Source: Bugula neritina | Lineage: Eukaryota; Bryozoa; Gymnolaemata; Cheilostomatida; Bugulidae | DNA length: 64,000 bases | Assembly: GCA_964035545.1 (NCBI GenBank) | Contig: OZ037767.1 | Span: 16,177,498 to 16,241,497, forward strand | Direction of reading: 5' to 3' | Shown here: piece by piece, positions 20,701 through 35,435 of the stretch | Numbering within the stretch: position 1 is the stretch's first letter | How the letters are laid out: every line of letters starts with the position of its first letter | Notes under the pieces: generated by a model | What the model saw: only the letters and a program-made list of their open reading frames with translations | What the model was told of the DNA's origin: nothing | Database searches by the model: none | Made by a program: the position numbers and the translations under genes

Positions 20701-23700
20701 CTATAGAACCATAATGGTGCTTCATTTACATAGTTATATGCATGCACATACACACACTTGCACTAGTAAACTACTGGTTTTCACATGAAATAAAAACCTA
20801 AGGCAGTAGGAGACTTTTAGGCAATGTTAGAATGGAGTTTCTCTCAACAATTCTAACTACAGCAACTAGAAAACCCACTATAACAGCCTGAATCAATTGT
20901 CAGTTCTGTATAATACCATTAAAAGAGATTCATAAAGCTGACAAATAAATATCGTGAGATACCTTGTAAATTACTCATTAAAATTAGATGTGGATACTAC
21001 ACGTAATCAACATAATATGCTGCAGCAAGATGGTTCAAAAGCAGCACAACAGGTACAAATCAACAAAGGGGCGACACAATGTTAAGCAAACAAAACTAAA
21101 TCATTCGAATAGTAAATGCACAGCTAAATGAAATCACTAGTAGTTTATTTAATTTCACCCAACCAACCACTTTTCACAAATTAATATATGTAACTATATG
21201 CATATTAGCAATGTAAATGTTATGAGCATCAATCCAATTAGGTGACTGAAATCAGACATAGTCCTACTTTCAAACATTGTCCAAGTCAAAAATTGATTAG
21301 GGAAAAATGAATAAGTATAAAAACTGCAATAAGTTACTTTACTATTAGGTAATATAAACTGAGCTAGAATATTTCTATGGCTGTTTATTAAATTGAGGCA
21401 AAATTATTTAAATTTAACTCCATATGTTATAACAATTAAAAATAGAATTAAAATAATGTGAGTACATCAAATTACAATCGGAATTGTTATTCACCTGCAG
21501 TTACATTTTATTCACAATATTAAAACATGGTGGTTGTTGAGACCCTATGACGCCTACTTACTTTTTCAGTTAGTTTCTTTCTTTGACTTATTTCTAAAGT
21601 TATTAAACATAGTAAACGATATTATAGCACTAATAATAGTCTAAAAACAAAGTGCCTGCATGAGTTTTACACATGTTTATATTAGGTGACACATAACTGT
21701 AAGTTATAACTGAGCATAGTAGGCAGCAGCAGTAATTGTAATTATTCACATTTATTTCAACGGTAATTATAATTGTAATTGACAAATTGTCTTGTAATTG
21801 TAATTAATTACATTCATATATAATTGACCCTAACCCTGCTATCAGTATGACTATGAGTATCAGATTCAGTATGAGTATCACTATCACTCTAACTATAAGT
21901 CTATGAGTAGGCTATACTATAATTATAAGTATATGTATCACTGATGTCTGATACTATGAGTTAATGTATCAGTATGAGTATGACATTGACTATGACTATG
22001 AGATTGAGTATCACTATCACAGTATGAGTATCAGTATGAGTATGACCATGACTATGAGTATCACCATCAGTATGAGTGCAAACTGTAAGTATAAACTCAT
22101 TATAATTATCATTATCCATACGATTATGAAGTTAAAAAAATAAATAATAATTATGATTATCATAATCATGAATCAATATGATTATCATTGTCATAGTGAT
22201 GCTGATGGTGATGAGTGATGTGATGAGATTGAGTGATACTGATAACGATAACGAATAATCATTAAAAATAAATGATTAATCTAAATCTTTCCATATTTGA
22301 TAATTTAAATCATTACACTAGTACTACTACAGCACAAGATCTGGTAATTTCAAACCAGTTCCAATTTCAATTTAATTTCGTTTGACGATTTGCAGGGAAT
22401 AAGCCTGGAGTTGATTAGAAATTTATATACAACTATTAAATTTGGTAGAGTTTGAGATTTCTTATTATCGGTTGTCGGTGAGTACGATTTACTACGATAT
22501 ACTTTGCGACCCTATGATGACCCTTGACTTTACACTGAAGAGCTTTATTGGTCAAAATATGGGACAGCGAAGCAAGTCACTTTTATTATTTGAACAACGC
22601 TTGACGCAGCACAAAATACATAATCACTGAGTGCAGTAGTCGAAAGTTCGTTAGTTGGCGTCTGGAATTTGCACAACTCAGCATTTAACGACACCTATTT
22701 CGTGCTGCTTATAGCAATTCCCTAGTGCTTAAAATCTGGACGCTCACTCTATCACTCCAACTAATTTGATTTAGTTTAGTTTGATTTAAGTTTTTTACTT
22801 GAAATTTTAATGAAATTCTTATTTAATTTAATCTTCATCATTATTAGTTTAAAAGCAACGTATTGATGGCTGAAAGTCATGACAATTGTTTTTGCAATAC
22901 ATCAAATCCAATATGAATATGCATATCAAATTCAATATCAATAGAATATCAATATGCATTAGGCTTAGCATATGCCATATCATTATCTGTATTAAATAAA
23001 ATATAAATATCAAATTCAATATGAGTATAAATAACTCAATATGAATATCACAATATGAATATCGCTTAAACCTAAAGTTAAACTATGTCAATTTGAATAT
23101 TAACTGACTTCGAGTATCAGTATGAAAGATTACCTACCAAAAGTGAAACGTAAACAGTTGTATGCTTGTCACAGTCAGTGTCACTATGACTATCACAATC
23201 TGAATCGTACTGATACTCACAGTCACACTCACAGTGATACTGATAGTGATATTTATATTAATCGACTAATTAACAAATAACTAATTACTCAATTAGTTTT
23301 GTATTCATACTGATAGTGATACTCATAGTCATGGTGATAGTGATAAAGAAGTTCACGGTGATGGTGATATTCAAATTCACAGAAATTGATAATGATATTG
23401 TATTTTTTATTTTAATTCATCATCATAAATTCATTATGATTTAGATTATCACTGTAACTGGTTGTGTGTTGCCCACTATAAATAACTATTGACCTCATCA
23501 ACTTCCTATTTATGTTTGGGTGACATACATCAGTAGGCATTACTTATCTGCCTTGTGCTAACTAATAGATTTGTGGTCAGGTCGTTGTGGTTAAGGTGGC
23601 TGTCATTCTTGCCCTATTATTATAACTATAACTTATATTGATAATCATAATGATGCTGATGCCTGATAGTACTACTTAAATATAATAATATAATCAATAT

Positions 23701-24680
23701 AATAATATTATTATATTTCCAAATGTCAATTTATCAATATAATTATAACGCGCGTGGTTACCAATCATTATTACCATCATCAATATATGCTGCTTTTTAC
23801 ACAAACTGCCATCTATTTCGTACACAATTTATAGAAAATGGATTAATTCGTTGGATAACCAATTGAATGATACTAATTTCCTTATCTATTGCATCTAAGC
23901 ATGTATCTATAACACTTCCCATGTTACTTATTGATCAATATTTTACATTAATTTATCTATAACGATTATGATAAATAAGGTAATCTTTGTTTTAATTGAA
24001 CACACTACTAGTACTATTTTTTGGTTTAATTTTGATCAGTGGTGTATATTAATCTATCATCTATTATGAAATGTTCAAGTTACTTGTGACAAGTACTGTA
24101 TGGCTCGTAGTCTCCTACATCAATTAATAATAAAAAAATTTAAAAATATGTATTTTGGTTCATTTATATTGATGTGTGCAAAACGACCTATCGGTTGCAT
24201 CGCAGTTAGATGATAGGCTAAATTTCCCACTTGAATGATTCCCAGTTAGAAGCTATTTTTTATTTTAGTGCTATATAATTATATAGTAATATACTTATAT
24301 ATATAAATATATGTATACCTATATAACTGTTGTATTGATTGCTAAATAGCTAAAATGCTAATAGCTATAATAGTGAACATGAATTATCTGTTATAATACT
24401 CAAGACCAGCTGCTGCTTCCTAAGCAGAGTTTTTGCTCATTTACCCTATAACACTAAGGGTTGATTTTTATCTTTATTGTAATACTCAAAAACCTTTACA
24501 ACCTTGTTCTTACAATCAACTATGAAACCTTGGAAGTCTATGCTTAGTAGATGTCTTACTGATTAATAATTAATGATATCTGCTTGTTGTATGGGGAAGA
24601 ATTTTTTGCATTTGTTAAATTGCAAGAGGCCGCAGTGGGACTTTTAGTATTACGTTATTTCTACCCGTTTTCAACTTTTT
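17798..24680. other. Gene-poor AT-rich region
   Basis: No exon with matching splice phases, no RNA gene and no BUB1 N-terminal exon was recognised on either strand. Degenerate TATGAG/TATCAG-type repeats occur at about 21840-22080, trinucleotide GAT runs near 22190 and further TATGAATATC-type tracts at about 22900-23400. The rest is unremarkable AT-rich sequence. Confidence 0.5.
21838..22085. repeat. Degenerate TATGAGTATCAG-type simple repeat
   Basis: Irregular tandem TATGAGTATCAG, TATGACTATGAG and TATCACTATCAC units. Similar but more scattered units recur to about 23400. Confidence 0.75.
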
Positions 24681-24689
24681 CTGAGTCTA

Positions 24690-25420
24690 ACTGAGTTGGT
24701 TCATCATATGTCATCCACTAGTCGCAGATTGACTGTCATGAATCTCTATTTGGATATTTCTCATGCCATTCGTAAACAGTATCTGTTGCTAATCTTAGTC
24801 CAGTCTTTGAAATTGTCTATCCATATAACTTTAGGCTGGCCTCTTCGTCTCTTTCATTCAATCTCTGCTTCTAGTGTAGTTCTTTGAATATATTGAAAAT
24901 ATCGGCAGTTTTGTTTTAAAATATATTTCATTAATAATCTTTTTGTAAATTTGCCATGTTTAATATCCCTTCATCAGTTTTATATTCTGTCCAAGATGCT
25001 CTCACCATTCTTTTATATGGCCACATTCCAAAAACTTCTAATCTTTTAATTGTTGATTTAAGTGGTGACTATCTTTTACATTTATATAGTAGTGTTGACT
25101 GCACACAAAGCATGGAAGTAATATTATCTTTTGTGTTTGTATTTTTGTTTTCTTAATGTCAATATACTTGAGAAATATTCTGGAAAACATTTTTCGGAAT
25201 TTCAATTCTTCTCTTGATTTTTCGTTCACATTTACCATCCAATATCAGTTTTTAACGCTCCCAAGATTTACCATTTTTATTGTTTGTTGTACTGATGTAG
25301 CATCTAGGGTCGTGTTGATTTTAAATGTGGTGCCGATTTATTGAAAATCATGGCTTTTGTTTAACAGCATTTATATCCATACCACAAAGTTTTCTTGCTT
25401 CGTTTGCTGCAATAAGTTCC
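24690..25420 (-). pseudogene. LINE reverse-transcriptase ORF, C-terminal end, decayed
   Basis: Read on the minus strand from about 25400 down, successive short frames match the tail of non-LTR ORF2 proteins: CEREIKRRIE-like text, then PYKRMVRASWTEYKTDEGIL (near 25020-24960), then RRGQPKVIWIDNFKDWTKIS (near 24850-24790). This order is that of the post-RT region of LINE proteins of the type often annotated as craniofacial development protein 2-like or endonuclease-reverse transcriptase. Many frameshifts and stops; not functional. Confidence 0.75.
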
Positions 25421-27430
25421 ACTCGAAATAGAAAAGCAATATTAGATTAATTAAATTTCTTATCTGAAGTAGTTTTTAAACTGCTTTTGCCATTTTACAT
25501 TATTTTGTTAATGCTATATTAAAGTTATTTTAAAAGAGAGTTTTGCAGTGATACTAGATGTACTTATGGGGATAGTTAAGCTCAATAAGAATATAAATAA
25601 CATAATCATTATTAAAATGTTCACAATGACAACTCTGTTCATATGAGCTGCTGGCTATAACTTAAAATTTATCTGTTTGGAATGATTTCTTATAGACTCT
25701 GAATAATGAGAAATAGGCTATAGCTATTCCCTGTGCTTGTCACAACTTGAGACATTGACTGAAAAGAGTATGGCAGAAAATAACATCAGAAATGTTGCTG
25801 CAGTTGAAACTTGAAACATAAAGATTGAAACTGCGTGAAAGAAGTAAGTGCATCATACATATTTATTAAAATACTACGTTTAGTTTGCTTGCTTGATTTT
25901 ACATCAATTTGTGTCTATTCCTAATATTTAAAAATTCTCTGACACAATGTATACACTAATGCAATAATTATTTATAATATCTTAGCTCTCATCTGTTTGT
26001 GAGTTGGATGTTCAAACAGTTCGATGCGTGAGTGTGTAGCTTGTTCTGCTGTTAAATGCTCAGTCTAGCTAGACTATTTATTTGTTAAACTCGTGACCGT
26101 TGAAAGCACAGTGTTTCATTTTTGCTTTTTTGAATGTAAGGGAACAGATAAGAATTGTAAGTATGATATTATTTAATTTTTCAGAAGATTTTATTTGGTG
26201 GCCACTATGGAGGAATTGAATGGAAAGCTGCAAAGACAACTTCAGGCATTTATATGTAAGGCATTGGGTATGGAGAGGGGGAGATATGTGCTTATCCCTA
26301 TATAATGCAAGTGAGTAAATTAAGGCATTGCTGACTTTTATTCATAGAGTGCATTTAAAGTTTGTTTAGCGACTATTTTTGCTTGAAATTAGTTGCAAAT
26401 GTAATTTGTCCTCTGCTTCTAAAAACATATTCGGTATTCGAAATTTTTTGCCTGCAGAATCTTCAACGTTTAATTATATTTCTGAGAAGTTTTAAAAAAT
26501 AATTTCTTGGTGCATAATCTATTGCCACCAACATAGTGTGACAGTACTTCCCCTGACGTCTAAAATGGAAGCAAAGCTTGTTTCCTCTCACGATTATTTT
26601 TTGAGTGTGATGTTCGCTAAGGCACACATTTTGACATGTCAGTTACTACGCTTTAATAGATGTTTTAGTATTGAATATATTTTAGTTTTAGGTAACGTAT
26701 AACGTTGAAAATAATGTATGTTTCCAATTTTTTACTATGTTAATCTAGTGAATGTTTAGACTTCAACTACCCCTATGGAAATGTTGATTTAAACTATAAA
26801 ATCAAACTTCTAAAATTAACTATTTTTGACTTCGAGCTTTTTAGGTTCGAAATTGTTTTTTTTTTATATAGAAAAAAGGGCTACAGTTGGAAAATATCCG
26901 TATTCACCAGGCCACAGCTGCAACATTTACACTGCATGTCATTGTGGTTTATGATTAAAGGCTTTAAAATGCACTAAATGCGGGACAATTTGTTATGTTA
27001 ATTTTTGTAACCATAATTTATTTCAAACTCTTACATGTGATTAACAAAATTCTTCATTTTGTTTTGCAGTATAATCAGATGAAATTATGGATGATGACTA
27101 CTTACAGCCAATCTATTTTGACTCATCTGATGAGGACTAGAGTTTATTTTGAGGTAGTTTCAATTTTGAATGTATTCTGCTATAAATCAAATGTTTACCT
27201 CACTGTCTGCTTTGATTTTCAGTCAGATTTTACTCGTTGCTGCTAAGTACATATCATCTCATCTCACTGACAGCCTATGAGACTGTCATTAAAGTTTGTA
27301 TTGATATATTTTACAAATTAATTAAATTAAATATAACTTTAGCTTCACAAGTGGTGTCACTCTCACACTCCTTGTTTTACTTAATTGTACCATCCCCCTA
27401 TTCTTCACTGTATTCGTTTAGGTGACAGGG
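25421..27430. other. No gene recognised
   Basis: AT-rich sequence. Short open stretches exist but none has family resemblance or paired splice sites that I can support. Confidence 0.4.
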
Positions 27431-27439
27431 TTTGTTCAT

Positions 27440-27720
27440 TTCCAACTCAATCGATGATTTCTTTTAATTTTTAACCCCCATGCTTAAATGTTTTGGTCTT
27501 GCTCCCTTTCTCTCCAGTTTCACACTGATGTAGCTGATCCCTTCTTGTTTTATTGTTCTCTGCTACATAGGTGCCCATACCATTTCAGCCTTCTTTTCCT
27601 ACATGGTTAATGCTTTTACTGCTGCCCTGTCTCAGATCTCCTCATTCCTTTTGTCCATAGATTTATCGCAACTCATCTTCATTGATCCTCTAGGTACTAG
27701 GAGCTAGGTGCTGTCAGCGG
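27440..27720 (-). pseudogene. Second decayed LINE ORF2 tail
   Basis: On the minus strand the text KRNEEI-DRAAVKALTM, then EKKAEMVWAPM and LERKGARPKHL, follows the familiar LINE tail pattern (RNEDIRDR, then a RLRWFGHV-like block, then GRRRRGRPKKRW-like). Stops interrupt it. It differs from the 24.7-kb fragment, so it is from another element. Confidence 0.65.
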
Positions 27721-30563
27721 CCATAATTTACTGCCATAAAATATTGCCGGTCAGATGCACATTTTCATATCAGCATTTTCAATTTTGTTGGAGCCTTCTT
27801 GCATTGCAACAACCAAGCAAAATCTCTCCACTTACCTTATGCTTTTCTCTACCTCTGGTTCAGGTACTCCATTGTTATGTGTCACTTTAATGAAGCCCTC
27901 ACTTCAACTTATTTACTTTGACTGTTAAAACATATTTTTGTTTTACAGATCTAGAAGAAAGTGGCCATTTGAGTTTAAGTGCAGTTGCACTTTTACAAGA
28001 ACACTTGCATAAGAAAAGAACATTCTGCTATGTAATAGAGATGATTTGCAGTGACAGTTGCACTCTGATTGATATGATACTTATATATGGTTATGTTGTC
28101 ATACTATCATTCTTTATTTTTATAATTTTTATTGTATTGCGCTCTGTAATAAGCAAGCCTGCAATATATATATATATTATATTGGTTGACAAACAAATAC
28201 CTCATCTCTCTCCCATAACCACAAGGACTATATTCTACCATTGGTTTCTCAAACTTACACCTTAGTAATTAGTTACACAGCACAAAATTCTAGCTATAGG
28301 AGTATTAATGAATTTTTCACTTGAGTGGTGAGGAAATAATACTAACCTGATACATTTCTAAATCTATGAACATTGCATGACAAATTATCTGTAATGTATA
28401 ATATAATAGGTCTCAAAGACCAAAAAGCTACATTTATTATCTTTTATCCAATGCTAGCTAGTATTTTTAGACAGTTAACCACATCTTCTCTCCAACAATA
28501 ACGACATTAGGTTTTGCCTTTTTGTACACATAATGATTCATTTAAAAACTTCAAATTATTTTCGCAAGCAGCAGCTTACACACTTAGCTCCCATCATTAT
28601 CATTGCATTGTACAATGAATGTCTCATCGCATAATAAGAATTTAAAAGTTACATAAACAGAAACCACAATAGATAAGTTATTGCAAGCTGCAATTGCAAA
28701 TAAGTCCCATAATGCTCAGTCATAGAAGCCAGTAATGAGGAAATCAATGTCAACCATGGTCAATTTTGACCTAAATAACTACCAACTAAATAGTTAGCAG
28801 AGTAGTTGCACAGGCCCTGTTCAATAACAAGTTTTTTGCTACATGTTTCAAGTTATTTCTCCATTATGAAAGTACTCTATTTAAAACAACTGCAAGGCTT
28901 ACCTACTGCCAAAGGCAAACCACCAATAAGAACTATTACTGGTATTAACTATGCACACGTGCTATACTTTTATTATTTTTTGGATTGTGGCTCAGGTGCC
29001 AAATATTTAAACTTTGTGTGCTTAGTTCTCTGTACAGTTGCACAGCTCAATAGTAATCTAAGAATAAACTTTCTACTTCAATAGACTTCCTGTAACTTTG
29101 CTGCTACAGTGTAGTATTTAGTATACATTCTTTGTCTGCTAAAACTGATGTGCAAAGCAGCGGTTATGTTTTGAAAGAATAGCATTGTAATGTTTGTATC
29201 TGTTTACTAAAGCTATGCTTATAATATTATCCCACGACTTATACCTGCTTATAGTAGCCTTATATTGTGGAATGTTATAGCGATGCAATTATGCTGTCAA
29301 AGTAATTATGTTGTGGTTTTAAAAGTGCTATGTAACTGTTGGGACATACTGTTTGTTTATCAAGTGGGTCAGTTAGCTTCGAGATTTCAGATAATAAAGT
29401 GTAGTGACAGTAAGAAAGTTGGTAGTAATTCATTGCAGTACTTATCTATACAACACAACAAGCATGATGTTTGGCACACCAGTTTGGCCCTTATAGAAAT
29501 TCAAGAGGCTGGTGATTAGAATAGTAAACTAATTGCTACTGCAAGTGGAGAGTAGTGTGTCTCTGCCATGGCATAAAGTACTTCAGAGCAACTTCAAACA
29601 TATCATAACGTCACAAAGTTATGCATTACAGGTTTAGCTGGCTGCTGGCCTTTTTGTCACAGTAACACGTTCTGTAAATGCATTCTGTTAATGCATTCCT
29701 GAACTACTTGTATAGTTAACTTGTCAACTTCTGTGTCATTAACCATTTCTTTCCATATAATATTTAGTGCCCTGTTGTGAACTGCAAATACATTTCCAAG
29801 ACTGACAATATTATATACAAACCACAAAGATAAAGGGGATTTAGAAAACAAAAGAAAACAACACAACTATAGTAATATTTACAAAACAGATTACATAATT
29901 GCATGGTGCATTGTCATGCACATTACAAACTGCATTATGTTAACCAACAATTTTGTAAACTCATCAGTAATAATTTTAGCTAGCTATGTAAATAGCTTGC
30001 ATACACCAGGATTTGTTCTACACCTGGCAATACCATGGTAGGTCAACTGCTAGTACCATGGTTAGTGTAGCCACTATATAGAACTAGTATAACCAACCAC
30101 TTTTCACTGTAGTACAGCCATAAGTTTGGTTTTCTTGGTATTTTGTTAGAGTGCAAGTCTCAACTGATGCTATAAATTGCAATGTAAAAACTATTATGAA
30201 TCAAGCAATATTTTGGTAAATATTGCCAAACTGTATAACAAGTCACAACGTTATTTTTATAACAATTAAGACTTCATATGAATTCCATCACTGGTAGCTC
30301 AAACAGATTGAATGTCACAGCAACAAACAATATAAAGAGGAACTTACTTCCTCTAATATACTTTTTAATCTTTTTTAAAAACACCGTGAAGCTGTAACAA
30401 CATGCAGACAAGCTTATAGAAAACCCCTTTTAGAAAATGTGGCTTAATAGTTCAATCCTTCAACTATTTTACTTTCATTTTATCTATTTATAAATAATTT
30501 CAATCCTTCGGCTTTATAATTTTTATTTTATAGCTTTCATAGACATTTTCATATTATATCCTG

Positions 30564-30565
<2 letters not shown>
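27721..30565. other. No gene recognised
   Basis: AT-rich, no supported exon, RNA gene or long repeat. Short open frames (for example 27918-28265) have no recognisable domain, and their use of codons does not differ visibly from the background. Confidence 0.4.

Positions 30566-30640
<75 letters not shown>
30566..30640. repeat. (TA)n microsatellite, about 37 units
   Basis: Uninterrupted alternating TA over about 75 bp. Confidence 0.98.
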
Positions 30641-30642
<2 letters not shown>

Positions 30643-31429
30643 CATTCTTACACTATTACATCTTTACATTTTATCCTATGATTGTGTATATATAATGCAC
30701 ATGGAGCTTATAGTAATAAAAAGTTTTAAATCAAATTTTATTGCACAGAACTTTTGTTCACTTTGCTCCGAACTATACTGAGCCTGTGCTACTATTGATT
30801 TTGCAATTCTTTGGCACTCCTCAGGCACATATTGAATTTAAATTTTTACATTAAGAAAATCAAGATGTGAAGCACAACTTAAAATATAACGCAAATATAG
30901 TGGTAATATAATATAGTATTATATAATAATATAATGATATTATACATGATATGCATTATATTTTTACATATTAATATCTATTATTAATTTATGAATAAGC
31001 GCAATTAACCTGAGTTTTCAAAATGCACTTTTAATATTAATTTAGATCATTTCATGGTTTGCTGGGTAAACCTAAAATAAAGGCTGTATTTTTTCTTAAA
31101 AAAAGGAATGTTGAACTATATTATGATAAATTACCTCTTATGCATCAGTATAATATTATATGAATAGCTGCAATGCTTCTCCTCAGGTGCCTGGTTGTGC
31201 CTTATAGTAATGTGCAATCTACTTATTTTTAACTTTTGGGTTTATTCAAAACCATTAGCATCAGTAGCCATATGGCCATCAACCACAGAGTCATATAGGC
31301 TATAGTAAAAAAATTGAAACAAGATTGCTATGCACAGCTGGTAAACATACTGCTGAACTAATATAACCAGTTCCCATCCCTAGCTGTATAAGTTTAAGTC
31401 ATGATAGTTACTCACGTTGTGCATACCCT

Positions 31430-31515
31430 CATCAGTGTGCGTTAGAGTGGCCTAGTGGTTAACAGGGTTATCAGTGGCACCGTAACCACAGGATTGATCG
31501 CCTTAGCGTCGTTTT
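31430..31515 (+). repeat. tRNA-like SINE head, degenerate
   Basis: GTTAGAGTGGCCTAGTGGTT contains a good A-box (TGGCCTAGTGG), and a weaker B-box GGATTGATCG lies about 45 bases on. It does not fold into a full tRNA by eye, so a tRNA-derived SINE remnant is more likely than a tRNA gene. Confidence 0.5.
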
Positions 31516-33452
31516 TTTGCCAAATTTTTATTCAAATTCTACACATCGGTATGTATAAACAATGAGAGCATAAATATGACTATAGCTGTAGACTTTATTT
31601 TACTTTTAAAATATTCTTTAACAGGTGGACAGCATGAATGCATGCATGCCAATTAGATACTGAGCACTGGGCTAAACCTTAGGATTTAATAAGTAAAATA
31701 TATTGAGAGCTGGTGCAATAATCAAGAAAACCTGGGATCTGATATAGCAAATTAAGTTACATTCTTGCAATTTATTCTTTACCTACACTCCAAACTAAAA
31801 TTTAATAAGCTTTTCAATTACCACGCGTGCTAGAGGATGGATCATTATAGTCCGAAAATATTTTTCTAGTACACCCTGACTGGAACAAGTTGCTGTGCAA
31901 ATTACACCATACTATATTGTTACAGTAGAAGTAAAATAGATTTTAAAATTATTGGTACTTATATTGCACTGTTTTTCATAATCATACTTTACTAAGAATA
32001 GGAATTTATAAATAAAACTTTCTTTGCCATCATTAGCCATCTTTGCGTGCATATATTATAATATATACTGGGCCGTATGCAATTTGGAAATTATGCTGAA
32101 TATTTAATGCTGAGTTATATAATTTATTCTGAACAGTAATGCAAAAAACAAAAAGCTTGAAAATATAAATAAAGCACTAGCAAAAAATTAAGTTCAATTA
32201 AGAACATTAAACGTCTTTTTTAACTAATTACAATACAATACATGCATATAGGCCTACAAAACAAAAGCAACAACAGTTTTATATTTTAATAAACAAACAC
32301 TTTCGGACTAATGGGTCTTCGGAATATTGACTAGTTACCCACATACTGTAAGTGACAAAAATTGTAGGCATGTATAGCTGCTATAACAGGTTATTTCTTC
32401 TTACAATAGTGAAATGTAATACATAATTATGTGTATAGGCAAATATTGGTGATGCTCAGAAAAACAGATTGCACCTTTACGTTTAAGAGGCATTTTCTGG
32501 CAAGGTTGCTGTATTGATTAACTTTGTGTAAAAAACAATTTTTGCCATGTCTAAGGTGTGCTCTAATATAATATTTTACCTGCTACTTTTCTATTTGCAC
32601 TGCATGCATAGACACTATGAAAAAGCATCATGCAGTCGATCAATATATGAACTTTTTACCAATTACAAATTGTTTTTATATATAGTTATATCTTTCACGG
32701 TACACTTTGTTGACAGCTTTTATAAGATTTTTAATAACATATTAGAAAAAAATAGAAATCAGGATAAAAAACAATAATTTATGAACATTGAGGTTTGATG
32801 GCTTAAGGAAATAAATATTAAGTTGACAGTAAAGAGATACAAACACTTATAGTATACAGAACTATATATACTATAGCTGCATGCTATCCATGCAACAGAC
32901 TATAATATATAAATTATTGTAGGACTGAAATATTAAATTGTTTTATTTTAGCAACATAAATTAATGACACATCCTGTATGCTAAGCGTTTAACAGTAAAA
33001 TTGCGTTGGTTGTTCACACCACCCTAATTGAGGAAAAAGATACCACACTCAATAAGAATTTACATTATTAAAAAGAAGTTTATACTTGCAGTTTTGTATC
33101 CAAGATTGAGATTAATACATGAATCAGAAGCACTGCTGTAGTTTGCACAACAATTAGCAATAACACAACCGACAAAAGCTGGGAACATCTAGTGTATAAG
33201 CAGCTAGATTATATATATATACACAGATAATATGTAAAGCCAAGTCTGACAAATACGCAGAATTTATATCATAAGCCACATTGGCGTAAAGTAACTCATT
33301 TGGAGTTGAACTGACACAAACATCACTTTTCTAATATTAACTAAATTAGTTTTAATTATATACTTATAATTAAAATAATAGAAGTACGACAAATAGAAAT
33401 TGCATAAGTCTGCTGCAGCATAAACTGCTTTCTTTCTATACATAAATATATA
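31516..33452. other. No gene recognised
   Basis: AT-rich, without a supported feature. Confidence 0.4.
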
Positions 33453-33750
33453 ATGTTATAAGTTGGCAACTACATTATAATAATTTACAAAATACTGCAA
33501 GTCGACTGAATAGAACATTGATAGAGAATGAACAGCTTTCTGCACTTTTAATTTGGAGTTGTCTCACTATTTCTTTCTTTCTGGAGATGGTGGTATATAT
33601 ACCTATCATCTCCAGAAAGAAAGAAATAGTGAGACAACTCCAAATTAAAAGTGCAGAAAGCTGTTCATTCTCTATCAATGTTCTATTCGTGCGGCTTGCA
33701 GTATTCAGTATAATATTACTATCATGTAGTTGTCAACTTATAAATTATAT
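33453..33750. repeat. Near-perfect 300-bp palindrome
   Basis: Left arm about 33453-33593 and right arm about 33603-33750, separated by about 10 bases. The inner 80 bases of each arm are almost perfectly complementary, so the same peptide (beginning MIENEQLSALLIW) can be read on both strands; that open frame is a by-product. The outer 60 bases are more diverged. A foldback element or an extruded-hairpin insertion. Confidence 0.9.
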
Positions 33751-34794
33751 TTGAAAAATTGCATATAATTGAAATCAGGTGCAAGTCTGTCCAACAGTTT
33801 GAGGCACCATCATCAGTATGTGATGCTACAATCTAGTGATTTCAGTATAATATCTGTATATTATAGTATATAATGTAGCATAATATTACATGAGCAAAAG
33901 CATTAGACTGTTAACATGATTATGTAACAGCTACAAGGTTATGCACAGAACAGAAAGATGACTCAAAGTCTCAAACTCAGTTTATAGCGTGGTGTTGTCT
34001 GTATACACATTTTATTGATGCTATACTATATAAACTATTTAGAAGTACATAGGTTGCATAAATATATCAAGATATACTTTTATTAGCAGAATATACTTTA
34101 TTTTGCACAACATCATATTATAACAATTGATAGTATATGTTAACAACTTGAAAATTACAATCGCAATTCATACAAACGAAGAATTTTTTTTTCATTTTTT
34201 CACATTTGCATCAGTTATTTCAGCAAAATTCTTGAAACTATCTTTGTCTGTTATGCTTCGTACCTGCCACAACACCTAAAATAAACATCGTATCTTTACA
34301 AAAATCACAGAGCCTATATAATTTGCAAAAGATCTCAGCCTATCTTTATATTAAATTGAATCATTTATAATTTCATTCAACTTCTATAATTGAGTGATTA
34401 TAGAATGTTAATATGATTATTATTGCAATTAAATTATTCTAATTTTATTGCAAATACATGTTATACTACACACAAGTAATACTTGTACCGCTAGTGCTAC
34501 CAATTTGCTAACTTAGAATAATAGCAACAGCAAGAATTAATATCTAGTAGCCTACAAAGACTGGTAGCAGTGCAACTACAAGCATTAAGTAAATGTAAAT
34601 ACTGTTAGTGTTACTAGGAGTTGTGGTGTAGTAATATATAGATTATTGTGATATTTAATTTTGTGGCACGAACTCTAAGTAATAATTATGTAACTAAATC
34701 TAAAATCAATACTAATAACAATAAAAATACCAATAGCTTAAAGGATTGGTAATGACAATACTTAGGCAATTGAAGAGTAACAGATATAATAACT

Positions 34795-35435
34795 GTGAGT
34801 GCAAGTCGAATACTAATAGTAATAGAAAGTCAAAATAGCAGTATCACTAACATTAACCACTTAGTACTAGTACTACTGCTAGCAGTGGTACTAATAGTAA
34901 TACTAAACCTAGTAAAAGTACTACTACGTCTACTGTTAACAGTGATTACCAATACTGATAGTAATAGTAATACATAATCGTAATGATAATCAAGTTGAAA
35001 CTTGTTGATATTAATAGTAATAGTAATACTATTACTATTAAAAATTTGAACTTGATTATCATTATGATTATGTAATAGTATTACTACTATTACTAGTATT
35101 AGATAATTAGTATTACTATTAGTGATCACTGATCACTGATCACTATTACTATTAGTATTGGTACTACCTGTACTATTACTATTAGTATAAGTGTTACTAT
35201 ATTTTATACTGGTACGACTACTAGTATAATTACTATTACTATTAGTATTACAGTATTAGTAGTAGTACTAGTAGTAGCAGTAATAACAATTACAATATGA
35301 ATATGAATAACACTAAAGTAATACTAATACCTCTACTATAACTTATTATTGTAGTTAATTACTTAATACTAATAGTAATACTAATAGTAATACTAATAGT
35401 AATAGTATTATTATTAATATTATTAATATTATATT
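34795..35435. repeat. AATAGTAAT/TAATAC simple-repeat block with nested palindromes
   Basis: Interrupted tracts of TAATAGTAATAC-like units. A clear inverted repeat pairs ATGATAATCAAGTT (near 34983) with AACTTGATTATCAT (near 35048), and GATCACTGATCACTGATCAC lies at about 35123. The peptides that can be read here are repeat artefacts. Confidence 0.8.

Noticed and set aside
28806-29519. Several 80-90 residue open frames as a possible gene
   Set aside because: No recognisable domain, no consistent GT-AG pairing in phase, and base composition as in surrounding noncoding DNA.
29657-29866. Minus-strand 69-residue frame as a missing BUB1 N-terminal exon
   Set aside because: No resemblance to the TPR or GLEBS region and no clear splice sites at its borders.
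31430-31515. A functional tRNA gene
   Set aside because: A-box is good, but the B-box is degenerate and no full cloverleaf could be drawn; SINE head is more likely.
33475-33754. Similar peptides (MIENEQLSALLIW...) on both strands
   Set aside because: A consequence of the palindrome; no promoter, splice or family evidence.
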